A stretch of 64,000 nucleotides of DNA from Rhizobium sp. (GTDB lineage Bacteria > Pseudomonadota > Alphaproteobacteria > Rhizobiales > Rhizobiaceae): positions 753,990 to 817,989 of the forward strand of contig PEKW01000002.1 of NCBI GenBank assembly GCA_002796995.1. Direction: 5' to 3'. A program made the translations under genes and the position numbers. Below, piece by piece: positions 50,803 to 59,477 of this stretch (position 1 is its first letter; each line of letters opens with the position of its first letter). A model generated the notes under the pieces. It searched no databases. It was not told where the DNA came from and saw only the letters and a program-made list of their open reading frames with translations.

Positions 50803-50927
50803 CCCTCCCAAACCCTCCCCACAAGGGGAGGGCTTAACCAGGTCGCACCGGTTGCGGACAAAGCCCAGACGTATCCCCGGATCTTCTCCCCCCTTGTGGG
50901 GGAGATGGCCGGCAGGCCAGAGGGGGT
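50803..50927 (+). repeat. RIME-type rhizobial intergenic mosaic repeat, copy 2
   Basis: This copy has the same two palindromes as 29641-29766 (CCCTCCCCACAAGGGGAGGG, then CTTAACC, then TCTCCCCCCTTGTGGGGGAG and ATGGCCGGCAGGCCAGAGGG). It lies between the TAXI binding-protein gene and its permease gene, within what would otherwise be a compact operon. Confidence 0.85.
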
Positions 50928-50946
50928 GTCGCGTCAGCAATCCGCC

Positions 50947-51906
50947 TTACTTCAGGACACCGATTTCCTTGTAATACCGCTCCGCACCGGGATGCAGCGG
51001 GATCGGCATGCCGTCGAGCGCCTTCTTGACGTCGATCGCCTTGGCGGCGGCATGGGCGGCCGACAGGGACGGCAGGTTGTCGAACAGAAGCTTGGTCATC
51101 TGGTAGGCGGTCTCGTCGGAGACGCCCTCATGGGTGATGAGGAAATTGCCGACGGCGGCCGTCGGTACGTCTTCGGTCTGGCCCTCATAGGTGCCGGCCG
51201 GAATGACGGCCGCCATGTAGGGCGCGCCGATCTTTTCGACATCGGCGGCCGGAACCGCGACGACGTTGATCTTCACCGAGGTGGCGAGGTCGCGGATCGA
51301 GGCGACGCCCATACCGGCGGACTGCAGCGTGGCGTCGAGCTGGCGGTTCTTGATGAGTTCCACCGATTCGGCAAAGGGCAGGTACTCGGTCTTGCCGAGT
51401 GCGTCATAGCCCATGCCGGCCGCCTTGAGGATGGCGCGCGCATTGAGCTCGGTGCCGGACTTCGGTGCGCCGACCGACAGGCTCTTGCCCTTGAGGTCGG
51501 CCAGGGTCTTCACGCCGGAATCCTGCGATGCGACGATCTGGATATAGTTCGGATAGATCGCGGCGATGCCGCGCAGTTTGTCGAGCTTGCCGGGGAAGCC
51601 GGCCTCCTTATTGCCGTCCCAGGCCATCTGCACGGAATCGCCGAGCGAGAAACCGATCTCGCCACGTCCGGCCTGCAGCAGGTTGAGGTTTTCGACCGAA
51701 GCCTTGGTGGCCTGCACCTGGGTGCGGGCGCCGGCGATGTTGTCGCCGTAGATCTTCGACAAGGCCACGCCGAGCGGGTAGTAGACCCCCGAAGTGCCGC
51801 CCGTCAGAACGTTGATGAACTCCTCGGCCTTGGTCGAGTTGGCGGCGAGCGCGGTCGAAAGCGCAAGTGCGCCGGCAAGCATTCTGGCGATTTTGGTGAT
51901 CTTCAT
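50947..51906 (-). CDS. TAXI-family TRAP transporter solute-binding protein
   Basis: It captures the substrate in the periplasm and delivers it to the fused permease. The 319-residue precursor has a Sec signal (MKITKIARMLAGALALSTALA) and the TAXI signature VLTGGTSGVYYPLGVALS after it, then QATKASVENLNLLQAG and VGAPKSGTELNARAIL. ATG 51906 follows GGGAGGA. The permease gene lies 210 bases downstream across a RIME repeat. Confidence 0.93.
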   Translation of the reverse strand: MKITKIARMLAGALALSTALAANSTKAEEFINVLTGGTSGVYYPLGVALSKIYGDNIAGARTQVQATKASVENLNLLQAGRGEIGFSLGDSVQMAWDGNKEAGFPGKLDKLRGIAAIYPNYIQIVASQDSGVKTLADLKGKSLSVGAPKSGTELNARAILKAAGMGYDALGKTEYLPFAESVELIKNRQLDATLQSAGMGVASIRDLATSVKINVVAVPAADVEKIGAPYMAAVIPAGTYEGQTEDVPTAAVGNFLITHEGVSDETAYQMTKLLFDNLPSLSAAHAAAKAIDVKKALDGMPIPLHPGAERYYKEIGVLK

Positions 51907-52056
51907 AATGGTCCTCCCAAACCGTTCTGATGAGGGGCCATCATGGGGAGGCGGCATGCCCCCGTCAATCGTTAGCATGCTCTTTTGCAGATCAGTCCCA
52001 GTTAGACCCGGCCCGTTGCACGGGAATTCAGGGCGTCTCCGCCCTGATCTGCCGGT

Positions 52057-52311
52057 CTATTGCGGGTCGAGCGGCTCGGTTCCAGCGGGCTTTCCGGCCC
52101 TGTCGAGACGGATCTTTTCGATGCGGCTTTCGGCGGCGTTGAGCAGTGTTTCGCAATGTTTCTTCAGCAGTTCGCCGCGTTCGTAGATGGAAATCGACTC
52201 GTCGAGCGCCACGTCGCCGCGCTCCAGCCGCGCCACGATGCTTTCGAGTTCGGCGACCGCCTTCTCGAAGGAATAGCTGGAAATCTCGGCGGAAACGGCG
52301 TTCTCGGTCAT
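52057..52311 (-). CDS. xseB: Exodeoxyribonuclease VII small subunit
   Basis: XseB, with XseA (not in the window), degrades single-stranded DNA into acid-soluble oligonucleotides in repair. The 84-residue helical protein shows the family pattern [27 protein letters not shown] and [15 protein letters not shown]. The ATG at 52311 is two bases after the deacetylase gene stop; a TTG at 52317 is an alternative. It is normally close to dxs in rhizobia. Confidence 0.93.
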   Translation of the reverse strand: MTENAVSAEISSYSFEKAVAELESIVARLERGDVALDESISIYERGELLKKHCETLLNAAESRIEKIRLDRAGKPAGTEPLDPQ

Positions 52312-52313
52312 AC

Positions 52314-53249
52314 TCAACCCTTCATCAGTCGCAGGATGTGCAGGCCGGCCGATTCGGCCAGACCTTCCAGATCATAGCCGCCTTCGAGAATGCTGACGAC
52401 CCGGTTATGGGCAAAACGGTCGGCCACTTCCATCAGCCGCCCCGTCGCCCAGTCGAAATCCTCGCCTATCAGGTTGATCTGCGCCAGCGGATCGCGGTGG
52501 TGCGCGTCGAAGCCGGCCGAGATCAGGATCAGGTCGGGCGAGAAGTCATTGAGCGCCGGCAGCACGCGGCTCTTGAACGCTTCGCGGAAATGATCCGAAC
52601 CGACATTGGGCGAGAGCGGCGCATTGACCACGTTGTTTTTCGTGCCCGTCTCGTCCCTCGCGCCGGTGCCGGGATAGAGCGGCATCTGGTGGGTCGAACA
52701 GAACAGCACGGACGGATCGTCCCAGAAAATGTCCTGCGTGCCGTTGCCGTGGTGCACGTCCCAGTCGACGATCGCCACCCGCTCTGCACCGAATTTCTTC
52801 TGCGCATGGCGCGCCGCGATCGCCACCGTGTTGAACAGGCAGAAACCCATGGCCTTGGATTTTTCCGCATGGTGGCCGGGCGGGCGCCCGGCGACGAAGG
52901 CATTGGAGATCTCGCCGGCCATCACCGCATCGACGGCGGCCATCGCCCCGCCGATTGCGGTGAGCGCCGCCTGCAGGCTCTTCGGCGATGCATAGGTGTC
53001 GGCCTCGATCTGGTTGATCTCGCCCTCTTCCTCGGGGATCTGCCGCATGACGGCGAAGAGATGTTCTTCCGGATGGGCGAGCAGGACGGCGTCCTCATTG
53101 GCGATCTTCGCCTCGACGCGCTCGAGCGGCGCAAAATTGGGGTGCTCCAGCGCAATGTTGAGGGAGCGCAGCCGGCCGGCCCTTTCCGGATGGCCGGCTG
53201 GGGTCTCGTGCTCGAGAAAAACGGCGTTCTCGTAGAGGCGTGTGGTCAT
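52314..53249 (-). CDS. Histone-deacetylase-like amidohydrolase
   Basis: A zinc-dependent deacetylase of the arginase/deacetylase fold (AcuC/acetylpolyamine amidohydrolase relatives). The 311-residue protein has the active-site segments [34 protein letters not shown] (Asp-Val-His zinc ligands) and [15 protein letters not shown] (Asp ligand). The likely substrate is acetylated protein or polyamine; unknown. It is immediately upstream of xseB, with only two bases between them. Confidence 0.92.
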   Translation of the reverse strand: MTTRLYENAVFLEHETPAGHPERAGRLRSLNIALEHPNFAPLERVEAKIANEDAVLLAHPEEHLFAVMRQIPEEEGEINQIEADTYASPKSLQAALTAIGGAMAAVDAVMAGEISNAFVAGRPPGHHAEKSKAMGFCLFNTVAIAARHAQKKFGAERVAIVDWDVHHGNGTQDIFWDDPSVLFCSTHQMPLYPGTGARDETGTKNNVVNAPLSPNVGSDHFREAFKSRVLPALNDFSPDLILISAGFDAHHRDPLAQINLIGEDFDWATGRLMEVADRFAHNRVVSILEGGYDLEGLAESAGLHILRLMKG

Positions 53250-53463
53250 CGCTCATTCTCCTCGAAGGTCGAGGTCAACATAGTGCGCCCGGCCGTCATG
53301 TTCCACCGGCGCGCGCGAGACTTGGGCCGGTGAGCTGTGGACAGCGCGGCGGAGGGCCGCAGATGCTGCCACACCGGTCGGCATGGCCATTTTTGACCGC
53401 GCCTTGTGATTGGCGGGAAAATGCCCTTGAATGTCAGGGGCGATTGTAATCGAGGGGAGATCC

Positions 53464-53865
53464 ATGGATGACACCGAACGCGTCGAGGTGACGGACATCC
53501 GCGTGCCCTTTCGCGACATCGACATGACCGGCCGGCTGCACAATGCCGCCTATCTCGCCTATGCCGAAACCGCGCTCTCCCATTTCTGGCGCTACCGTCC
53601 GCCGCTGGAAGACGAACCGTTTTTCCATGCCACCAAGATCGAACTGCGCCTGCACGAGGCGCTGAGGCTCGACGACGAGGCGCGGCTGACCGTGCGCATC
53701 GACAAGATCGGCGGCAAGTCGATCGGCTTCAACGTGGCGATCGAGAGGGACAGGACGCTGTGCGCCGAGGTCGAGATCATCTGGGTGGCCAACGACCGGG
53801 AAACTGCCGACCCGGTGGGGTTGCCGGAGGATATCCGCGACTGGCTGTATGGCTATCTGAAATAG
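53464..53865 (+). CDS. Acyl-CoA thioesterase, 4HBT/FadM-like
   Basis: Hot-dog-fold thioesterases cleave acyl-CoAs. The 133-residue protein reads VPFRDIDMTGRLHNAAYLAYAETALSHF, with the catalytic Asp in the RDIDMTG stretch of the 4HBT family. ATG 53464 follows GAGGGGAGAT; a further in-frame ATG at 53431 lies in the leader. It is monocistronic, convergent to the small gene at 53942. Chain-length preference unknown. Confidence 0.85.
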   Translation: MDDTERVEVTDIRVPFRDIDMTGRLHNAAYLAYAETALSHFWRYRPPLEDEPFFHATKIELRLHEALRLDDEARLTVRIDKIGGKSIGFNVAIERDRTLCAEVEIIWVANDRETADPVGLPEDIRDWLYGYLK

Positions 53866-53941
53866 GCACGGGGATCGGGCCATGGCGGCCCGAAGAGATC
53901 GCGGCCGCGGACAGCCAGGCTGCCGCGGACGCGGGGATCGA

Positions 53942-54106
53942 TCAAAGGCTGATGCGACGGCCTTCCTTGTCGGCCGACTTGCGGTCCGCGCCGTGCCTTT
54001 CGATGATGGCCTTGGCATCCTCGACGGAGATGCGGTGCTTCTTGGCGAACTGAACGGGCTCGTAGGGCAGGTTCTTCGTCGACTCGGTGGTCTTGATATC
54101 GGACAT
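53942..54106 (-). CDS. Very small conserved basic protein
   Basis: The 54-residue protein has a helix-turn-helix-like core (EPVQFAKKHRISVEDAKAII) and a basic tail. It resembles small stress-related or DUF3606-like proteins of rhizobia, but I do not assign the family firmly. ATG 54106 follows AGGAGA at good spacing, which supports translation. No partner is evident. Confidence 0.68.
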   Translation of the reverse strand: MSDIKTTESTKNLPYEPVQFAKKHRISVEDAKAIIERHGADRKSADKEGRRISL

Positions 54107-54256
54107 GAAATGTCTCCTGTTGTGTCGGCCACGGCGGGATACCGGGGCCATGGATGGGAATGAGGGTGAGAGGATAAGGACGCGCCGATCGTCTTGCGCT
54201 GTCCTCGGGGCCGTCAGTCGGCCTGAGCGGCGGGTATCCGGTCTGGCAAGGGCCGG

Positions 54257-55381
54257 TCAGTATTTGTTGCGGCGCACGACCTTGTTGCCGCGTGGTCCGG
54301 TCTTGACCGGCGTGCGGCTGCGGCTTTCCTCGATCAGGATGCGCCAGCGTCCCAGCCGGTCCGCATCGAGTTGGCCCGAGGCGACCGCCGCCTGCACGGC
54401 ACAGCCCGGTTCGTGGACATGCGTGCAGTCGCGGAACCGGCATTTCTCCGCCAGATCGGCGATGTCACCGAACAGCGTGTCGATGCCGTCGGTCACGTCG
54501 CTGACATAGAGCGTCCGAATCCCCGGCGTGTCGATCACCCAGCCCCCGCCGGCAATGGCATGCAGCGAGCGGGCCGTTGTCGTGTGTCGTCCCTGGGCGT
54601 CATGTTCGCGGATCGTGCCGGTCTTCTGCACCTCTCCGGCCTCCGATGCCGCCAGGGTGTTGACCAGCGTCGATTTGCCGACCCCTGAGGAGCCCACCAG
54701 CGCCACGGTCTGCCCGGCGCCGCACCACGGCTTCAGGATGTCGATCGCGTCCGCCGAGCGGGCGTTCAGGATGACCACCGGCAATTCCCGCTGCAGCGCT
54801 AAGGCCTGGCGAAAATAGTCTTCCGCGTCGGCGGTCGTGTCCGCCTTGGTGAGTACGATCACCGGCGAGGTCCCCGCCTGGTGGGCCATGATCAAGTAGC
54901 GTTCCAGCCGGCCGGGATTGAAGTCGGCATTGCAGGACGTCGTGATGAACAGCGTGTCGACATTGGCGGCCGCCAGCTGTTGGCCGTTGCGAGCCTCCGT
55001 GTGACGCTGCAGCAGGGTCTTGCGGTCGAGACGGCGCACAACCATGTCCGTCTGCGGATCGGCCAGAACCCAGTCGCCGACGGCATAGTCGGCGGTATTG
55101 GCATTGGCGGCAAGCTCAAGCCCGACCGGACCTTTTGTATCGATCGCCTCGAGGCGGGCCCGGTGAACCGAGGCAATGCGCCGCGGTGCAAGATGGGCCT
55201 CGCCCGGCTCCACCTGAGCGGCAAAGAAATCCGACCAGCCGAGCCGTTCCAGCGATGAGGACGTGTCCGACCCGCTCAAGGTTTGATCCGCGCACTGGCA
55301 AGGTTGGTCATCGGTCAGCTTTCCGTCGAATGGAGAAGATGCGGTCCGTCGCATGGCTGTCTTGCCGCGACCGCCACGCAT
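54257..55381 (-). CDS. rsgA: Ribosome small subunit-dependent GTPase A
   Basis: RsgA is a circularly permuted GTPase that checks maturation of the 30S subunit. In order the protein has an OB fold (about 70-120), then the permuted G motifs: G4 as LTKAD, G1 as GSSGVGKSTLVN, G3 as DTPG, followed by the zinc site CRFRDCTHVHEPGC. The C-terminal tail is very basic (GNKVVRRNKY). The start is unclear: ATG 55381 gives 374 residues and ATG 55354 gives 365; neither has a strong ribosome-binding site. Confidence 0.92.
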   Translation of the reverse strand: MRGGRGKTAMRRTASSPFDGKLTDDQPCQCADQTLSGSDTSSSLERLGWSDFFAAQVEPGEAHLAPRRIASVHRARLEAIDTKGPVGLELAANANTADYAVGDWVLADPQTDMVVRRLDRKTLLQRHTEARNGQQLAAANVDTLFITTSCNADFNPGRLERYLIMAHQAGTSPVIVLTKADTTADAEDYFRQALALQRELPVVILNARSADAIDILKPWCGAGQTVALVGSSGVGKSTLVNTLAASEAGEVQKTGTIREHDAQGRHTTTARSLHAIAGGGWVIDTPGIRTLYVSDVTDGIDTLFGDIADLAEKCRFRDCTHVHEPGCAVQAAVASGQLDADRLGRWRILIEESRSRTPVKTGPRGNKVVRRNKY

Positions 55382-55430
55382 GCTGCTGTTCGTTGAACGA
55401 CCCCGTCAAGCTTGGCAATGCCCGCCAGAA

Positions 55431-55706
55431 TTACGCGCGGTCAAAGGTAAACGAGGTCAAGAGACTGGTGACGAAGTTGCTGGCCTTTTCCTTCACCAGA
55501 ACCTCCGTCCATTCATTTGTACCGCGAAGCATCAGGCCGGTATAGATGCTGTCGACGGCGGCCTCTTCAATTCGCTTGATATGCGCCTTGAACTCGGCCT
55601 CGCTGCCGGTCCTGTAGATGTCGCGCACGACGATCCTGAGGATTTCCTGGATGGCGATCTGCCAGGCGGTGGTGGTCGCCTGGAGTTCCTTCTCCGCTGC
55701 TGTCAT
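55431..55706 (-). CDS. Small helical protein of unknown function
   Basis: The 91-residue, mostly helical protein has no signal or membrane segment. Features are an N-terminal AAEKELQATTTAWQIAIQEIL helix (in part) and EAEFKAHIKRIEEAAVDSIY. ATG 55706 follows GGAG, which supports expression. It lies upstream of rsgA in the same direction with 50 bases between. No family recognised. Confidence 0.65.
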   Translation of the reverse strand: MTAAEKELQATTTAWQIAIQEILRIVVRDIYRTGSEAEFKAHIKRIEEAAVDSIYTGLMLRGTNEWTEVLVKEKASNFVTSLLTSFTFDRA

Positions 55707-55788
55707 GGGTCACTCCGATCGCGCGGCCCGGACCATGTCGGCCGGCGGCAATCTTGCCCGGACAACCCTCAGACGAACCGAAAAGCAT

Positions 55789-55816
55789 AAAAAAAGGCCA
55801 GGCAATTTGCCTGACC
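55789..55816 (-). terminator. Terminator downstream of the cold-shock gene
   Basis: On the minus strand AGGTCAGGCAAATTGCCTGGCC forms a stem with one mismatch and is followed by seven T residues, about 65 bases after the cspA stop. (The quoted core is positions 55794-55815.). Confidence 0.85.
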
Positions 55817-55880
55817 TCGCTTGGTAACTTGGCTTTCGACAGTGCCAGTACATCCGTGGTCAAAGGAAAGCCGTTACCGA

Positions 55881-56090
55881 TTATACGGCCTGCAGGTTGC
55901 AGGCAGACATCTTGCCCGACTTGCTGTCGCGCTCCATGTCGTAGCCGATCTTCTGGCCTTCGACGATTTCGCGCATTCCGGCGCGTTCGACGGCCGAGAT
56001 GTGAACGAAGGCGTCCTGGCCGCCGTCGTCAGGCTGAATGAAGCCGAAGCCCTTGGTGGAATTGAACCATTTTACTGTGCCAGTGGTCAT
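55881..56090 (-). CDS. cspA: Cold-shock protein (CspA family)
   Basis: A 69-residue RNA chaperone of the cold-shock domain family. Both RNA-binding motifs are present: KGFGFIQ (RNP1) and DAFVHISAV (RNP2). It begins MTTGTVKWFN, the family start. ATG 56090 follows AAGGG; the longer frame to 56123 is leader. The roughly 260-base gap upstream is AT-rich near 56130-56290 and would hold a structured 5' leader as typical of csp genes. Several paralogs usually exist in rhizobia. Confidence 0.95.
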   Translation of the reverse strand: MTTGTVKWFNSTKGFGFIQPDDGGQDAFVHISAVERAGMREIVEGQKIGYDMERDSKSGKMSACNLQAV

Positions 56091-56354
56091 GATGAACCCT
56101 TTCATAGCATATTGAATGACCACAGCGCTGATGCGCCGCGGATGGTGATAGCGATTTTTGAAAGGAAGGTTCGTTCAGGGCGCGGTGCTAAACGCGCGGT
56201 AACCAAAGCTCAGCAAGCAAATCTCGATAAGCTTCATATAGAGAGCCCCGCCCGGCTTGTCAACTTTTAGTTTATGAAGATTGTCGGATTCGAACTTTGG
56301 TTGCATATAGTCCGTGATGCAATCGCGCTGAAAATGCGTGGCGAGGCGACCGCC

Positions 56355-56900
56355 TCAGAAGCTCCCCGGCGGATTTTCGTCGCAGTCGTAAAGCACGCCT
56401 TCGGGCTTGGGGCCGCCCATGGTGCAGAAGATGCCGCCCCAGTGATAGCCGGTGCCGGAGGCGGTCTTGACCTTGAACCACTGGTATTCGTCGGTCCAGA
56501 TGCCGGTCGCCTCGAGCAGTTCGATCGGCTGGCCGAGCCGGATGCTGGCCTTCTTCTTGGAATCCATGCTCGGGCCCGAGCGCAGGATGCCGCCATAGGA
56601 AAGTGCCGAGAGATCTTCGATCGGGGTGGACGCCTGCGCGTCGGCGGGATCAGCACCCTCCGCCGCGGCGGAATCGTTTTCCGCCTCGAACATGCTCTGC
56701 ACGTCGCCGTGGCAGCGCTCCGGAATCTTGCTCCATTGGGCGTCGTCGGAGAAACACTGCATCACCGGCGTCTTGCCGCAGAGATCTTCGACCGCCTGCA
56801 TGCAGGCCTCGTCATAGCCCTGTGCAAGGGACGGGGTGGACAGGCCGCCGGCGAGGAGCCAGGGGAAAAGGGCGAAGAGAACGGTCTGTGTCTGACGCAT
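56355..56900 (-). CDS. Exported SH3-like domain protein
   Basis: The 181-residue precursor has a Sec signal (MRQTQTVLFALFPWLLAGGL, cleavage near SLA-Q) and a cysteine-containing N-terminal part (ACMQAVEDLCGKTPVMQCF). The C-terminal half resembles a bacterial SH3 domain (LRSGPSMDSKKKASIRLGQP ... YQWFKV). Such proteins often bind peptidoglycan or envelope partners. ATG 56900 gives a good signal; the frame to 56984 is longer but starts in leader. Role unknown. Confidence 0.75.
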   Translation of the reverse strand: MRQTQTVLFALFPWLLAGGLSTPSLAQGYDEACMQAVEDLCGKTPVMQCFSDDAQWSKIPERCHGDVQSMFEAENDSAAAEGADPADAQASTPIEDLSALSYGGILRSGPSMDSKKKASIRLGQPIELLEATGIWTDEYQWFKVKTASGTGYHWGGIFCTMGGPKPEGVLYDCDENPPGSF

Positions 56901-57120
56901 GAAGGTCCCGAGAACGCTGGAGGCGGCGGGCATCGTGCCGGCCGCGATGAAAATCCATGCTAACGCAGTGCGTCGGAGAAGCACGGGTTATTTTGGGGTT
57001 TTGGCTGCACGGTGATGGACGCGCGCCACCGGGGTGACCGCGATTGCGCAGTGCGTGATCTTGACGTTCTCTCAGTTACCTCCCACCAATTGAAAGGCGA
57101 GACTGGAGGAATATAGGTGC

Positions 57121-57609
57121 ATGCGCAGGAGATTGCAGGGAGCTTTCTGGGCGTCGATCCTGATGGCCACTGGCGCCGGGGCGGCGGAATGGCGGGCCTA
57201 TGAAAATCCGCGCTTCGGCACCTACGCCGAAGTGCCGGCGAGTTTCGAGTCAGAACCACCGCCAGAGAACGGCGACGGCCAACGTTTCAGCACGCCGGAC
57301 GGAGGAACGATCGCCGTCTACGGTTCACTCGATTTCACCGGCGGCGGGCTCGCTGTCTACCGCGCCTTTCTGATGGAGACCTTGCGGGGCGAAGGCTGGA
57401 ACCTGAGCTACACGCCCTCCGGCGATGGCTGGTTCGTTTTGTCCGGGGTTCGTGGCGCAGAGATCCTCTACCAACGCGTCGAACAGCCGCCTGGCTGCGG
57501 CGGCGATCTTTTCCATCATATCGAGTTTCGCTATCCGACGCGCGACAAGGCGCTTTGGGCGCCGCTGGTCAAGCATGGGGCGGACTCGCTCGGTGGGCCT
57601 TGCGGCTGA
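57121..57609 (+). CDS. Exported protein of unknown function
   Basis: The 162-residue precursor has a short Sec signal (RLQGAFWASILMATGAGAAE) and a mature part beginning WRAYENPRFGTYAEVPASF, a pattern seen in small periplasmic proteins of rhizobia. Two late cysteines (GCGGD and GPCG) may pair. GGAGGAATATAGGTGC precedes ATG 57121. No family assigned. A terminator separates it from the convergent dehydrogenase gene. Confidence 0.72.
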   Translation: MRRRLQGAFWASILMATGAGAAEWRAYENPRFGTYAEVPASFESEPPPENGDGQRFSTPDGGTIAVYGSLDFTGGGLAVYRAFLMETLRGEGWNLSYTPSGDGWFVLSGVRGAEILYQRVEQPPGCGGDLFHHIEFRYPTRDKALWAPLVKHGADSLGGPCG

Positions 57610-57638
57610 CGGCATGGAGCCGTGCTGGCCGAAATGAA

Positions 57639-57663
57639 AACGCCCGGCTCATGACCGGGCGTT
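57639..57663. terminator. Terminator between convergent genes
   Basis: AACGCCCGG pairs with CCGGGCGTT around CTCATGA and is flanked by AAAA and TCTGCTTT, between the exported-protein gene and the PQQ-linked dehydrogenase gene. Confidence 0.8.
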
Positions 57664-57687
57664 CTGCTTTGACATTCTTCTCTGCGC

Positions 57688-58983
57688 TCAGGCGCCGGTC
57701 ACGCGCCAGATAACGTCGCCGACATCGTCGGCGATCAGCAATGAACCATCCGGCCCGATGGTCACGCCGACCGGGCGGCCGTAGGAGTATTTCTCGTCCG
57801 GCGCGAGGAAGTCGGTGAGGATGTCGCGCGGCGGGCCGGACGGGCGGCCGTTCTCGAAGGGCACGAAGATGACCTTGTAGCCGGCGAGGTTGGAGCGGTT
57901 CCACGAGCCGTGCTGGCCGATGACCATGCCGTCGGGGAAGCCGGGCAGCGTGCCGGCGGGCAGCCAGCAGAGGCCGAGCGAAGCCGTGTGGCCGCCGAGC
58001 GCATAGTCGGGACGGATGGCGGTCGCGACCTTGGCCGGGTCCTGCGGCACGCGGTCGTCGACCGTCTTGCCCCAGTAGCAGAAGGGCCAGCCGTAGAAGC
58101 CGCCGTCCTTGACCGAGGTGAGATAGTCGGGCGGCGTCTCGTCGCCGAGCCCGTCGCGCTCGTTGACCACGGTGAAGAGGTCGCCGGTCGTCGGCTCGAA
58201 GGCAAGGCCGACGGGGTTGCGCAGGCCGCCGGCGAAGATTCTCTGCGTGCCGGTCTCGAGGTTCACCTCATAGATGCAGGCGCGGCCTTCCTCCTGGTCC
58301 ATGACGTCTTCGCCGATATTGCTGAGCGAGCCGACGCCGACATAGAGCTTCTTGCCGTCGCGGCTCGGCAGGATGCTGCGCGTCCAGTGGCCGGCCGGCT
58401 TGTAGTCGGCGATCTTGCGGCCCTGCGCCTGGATCTTGGTTGCGCCCTCGGCATAGGGAAAGGCCATGATGCCGTCGGTATTGCCGACATAGAAGGTGCC
58501 GTCGAGCATGGCCATGCCGAAGGGATGGTTGAGGCCCTCCATGAAGGTATGGCGCACTTCGGCCACCCCGTCGCCGTCGGCGTCGCGCAAGAGCGTGATG
58601 CGGTTCGGGCTGTTGCCGACGGCCGCCGCGCGCTTCATCGTCGAATACATGGCATAGTCGAACGGGGTCCTGATCCGCCCGCCGTCGACGCCCAGTGCCT
58701 CGGCCGTCAGCACGTCGCCGTTCGGCAGCACATGGATCCAGCGCGGATGCTTGAGGCCTTTGGCAAAGGCATTGACCTTGAGGCCGGGGGCGGCGGTCGG
58801 CGCATGGCCGTCCCCCCAGCCCTTGGCGGTCGGCATCTTGAGCGTCGGGATGCGCTGCGGCCGGGCTTCGGGAATGATCGGCGCACCGCCGAGAGCCGGC
58901 TTTTCCGGGCTCTTGCCCCAGCGCCGCATCAGGATCATCGCCGCGCCGATCATGGCGACAAGGCGAGCGAAAAGGGCGGTCAT
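57688..58983 (-). CDS. PQQ-dependent sugar dehydrogenase (sorbosone dehydrogenase-like)
   Basis: This 431-residue beta-propeller protein resembles soluble PQQ glucose/sorbosone dehydrogenases, which oxidise sugars or aldehydes in the periplasm. Segments typical of the family are HPRWIHVLPNGDVLTAE, LNHPFGMAML, YVGVGSLSNIGEDV, AGGLRNPVGLAFEP, NERDGLGDETPPDYL and GQHGSWNRS. The N-terminal hydrophobic stretch (LFARLVAMIGAAMILM) is a signal peptide or anchor. It lies 2 kb from the pqq operon. Cofactor use follows from the family and the neighbourhood; the sugar is unknown. Confidence 0.85.
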   Translation of the reverse strand: MTALFARLVAMIGAAMILMRRWGKSPEKPALGGAPIIPEARPQRIPTLKMPTAKGWGDGHAPTAAPGLKVNAFAKGLKHPRWIHVLPNGDVLTAEALGVDGGRIRTPFDYAMYSTMKRAAAVGNSPNRITLLRDADGDGVAEVRHTFMEGLNHPFGMAMLDGTFYVGNTDGIMAFPYAEGATKIQAQGRKIADYKPAGHWTRSILPSRDGKKLYVGVGSLSNIGEDVMDQEEGRACIYEVNLETGTQRIFAGGLRNPVGLAFEPTTGDLFTVVNERDGLGDETPPDYLTSVKDGGFYGWPFCYWGKTVDDRVPQDPAKVATAIRPDYALGGHTASLGLCWLPAGTLPGFPDGMVIGQHGSWNRSNLAGYKVIFVPFENGRPSGPPRDILTDFLAPDEKYSYGRPVGVTIGPDGSLLIADDVGDVIWRVTGA

Positions 58984-59055
58984 GTCAGTCTCCTTCAGGG
59001 TTTCGCCGGAACCATAGCCGAAGCCCGAAGCGCTTGGAACTGACGATCGGCAAAA

Positions 59056-59475
59056 TCAGCGCAGATCCTCGATCAACTCCGGATGCCGGTCGAGCAGCCG
59101 CAGCAGCTGGCTGGTCGGCCCACTGGGCTCAATCAGGCCGCGCTCATACTTGTCGAAGGCACTTTCCCCGACCTTCAGCAATGTCCCGGCTTCCCGTTGC
59201 GAAAGCCCGAGCTTTTTTCTCAGACTACGGATCGTCTTTGGCGAAGGGATGCCGTCGATCTTTTCCTTCAGGCCGCGCAAGGCTTCGTCCGCGACGGCCA
59301 TGTCGTCACCGACATGCACGCCGTCGCCGTCACCCTCGGGATAATAGCCGGGGAGGTCGATCGTCATGGTTTCACCCTTGTAGCGAAGCTCGAACGGGCG
59401 ACTGTCGCGCCGCAGGATCGCTCCGGTCTCAGGCGAGGTCATCGTATCCGGCAGTGTCCGCGCGGCGGAGGTCAT
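59056..59475 (-). CDS. mqsA: MqsA-family antitoxin lacking the zinc-binding cysteines
   Basis: MqsA neutralises the MqsR ribonuclease and represses its own operon. The 139-residue protein has the C-terminal XRE-type HTH (IRSLRKKLGLSQREAGTLL, KVGESAFDKYERG) of MqsA. The N-terminal zinc-binding domain should carry CxxC pairs, but there is no cysteine in the whole protein; its place is taken by a segment reading PETGAILRRDSRPFELRYKG. ATG 59475 sits 6-9 bases after AAGGAG; a GTG at 59481 overlaps the mqsR stop. It is downstream of the toxin, the order known for mqsRA. Confidence 0.85.
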   Translation of the reverse strand: MTSAARTLPDTMTSPETGAILRRDSRPFELRYKGETMTIDLPGYYPEGDGDGVHVGDDMAVADEALRGLKEKIDGIPSPKTIRSLRKKLGLSQREAGTLLKVGESAFDKYERGLIEPSGPTSQLLRLLDRHPELIEDLR

Positions 59476-59477
59476 GG

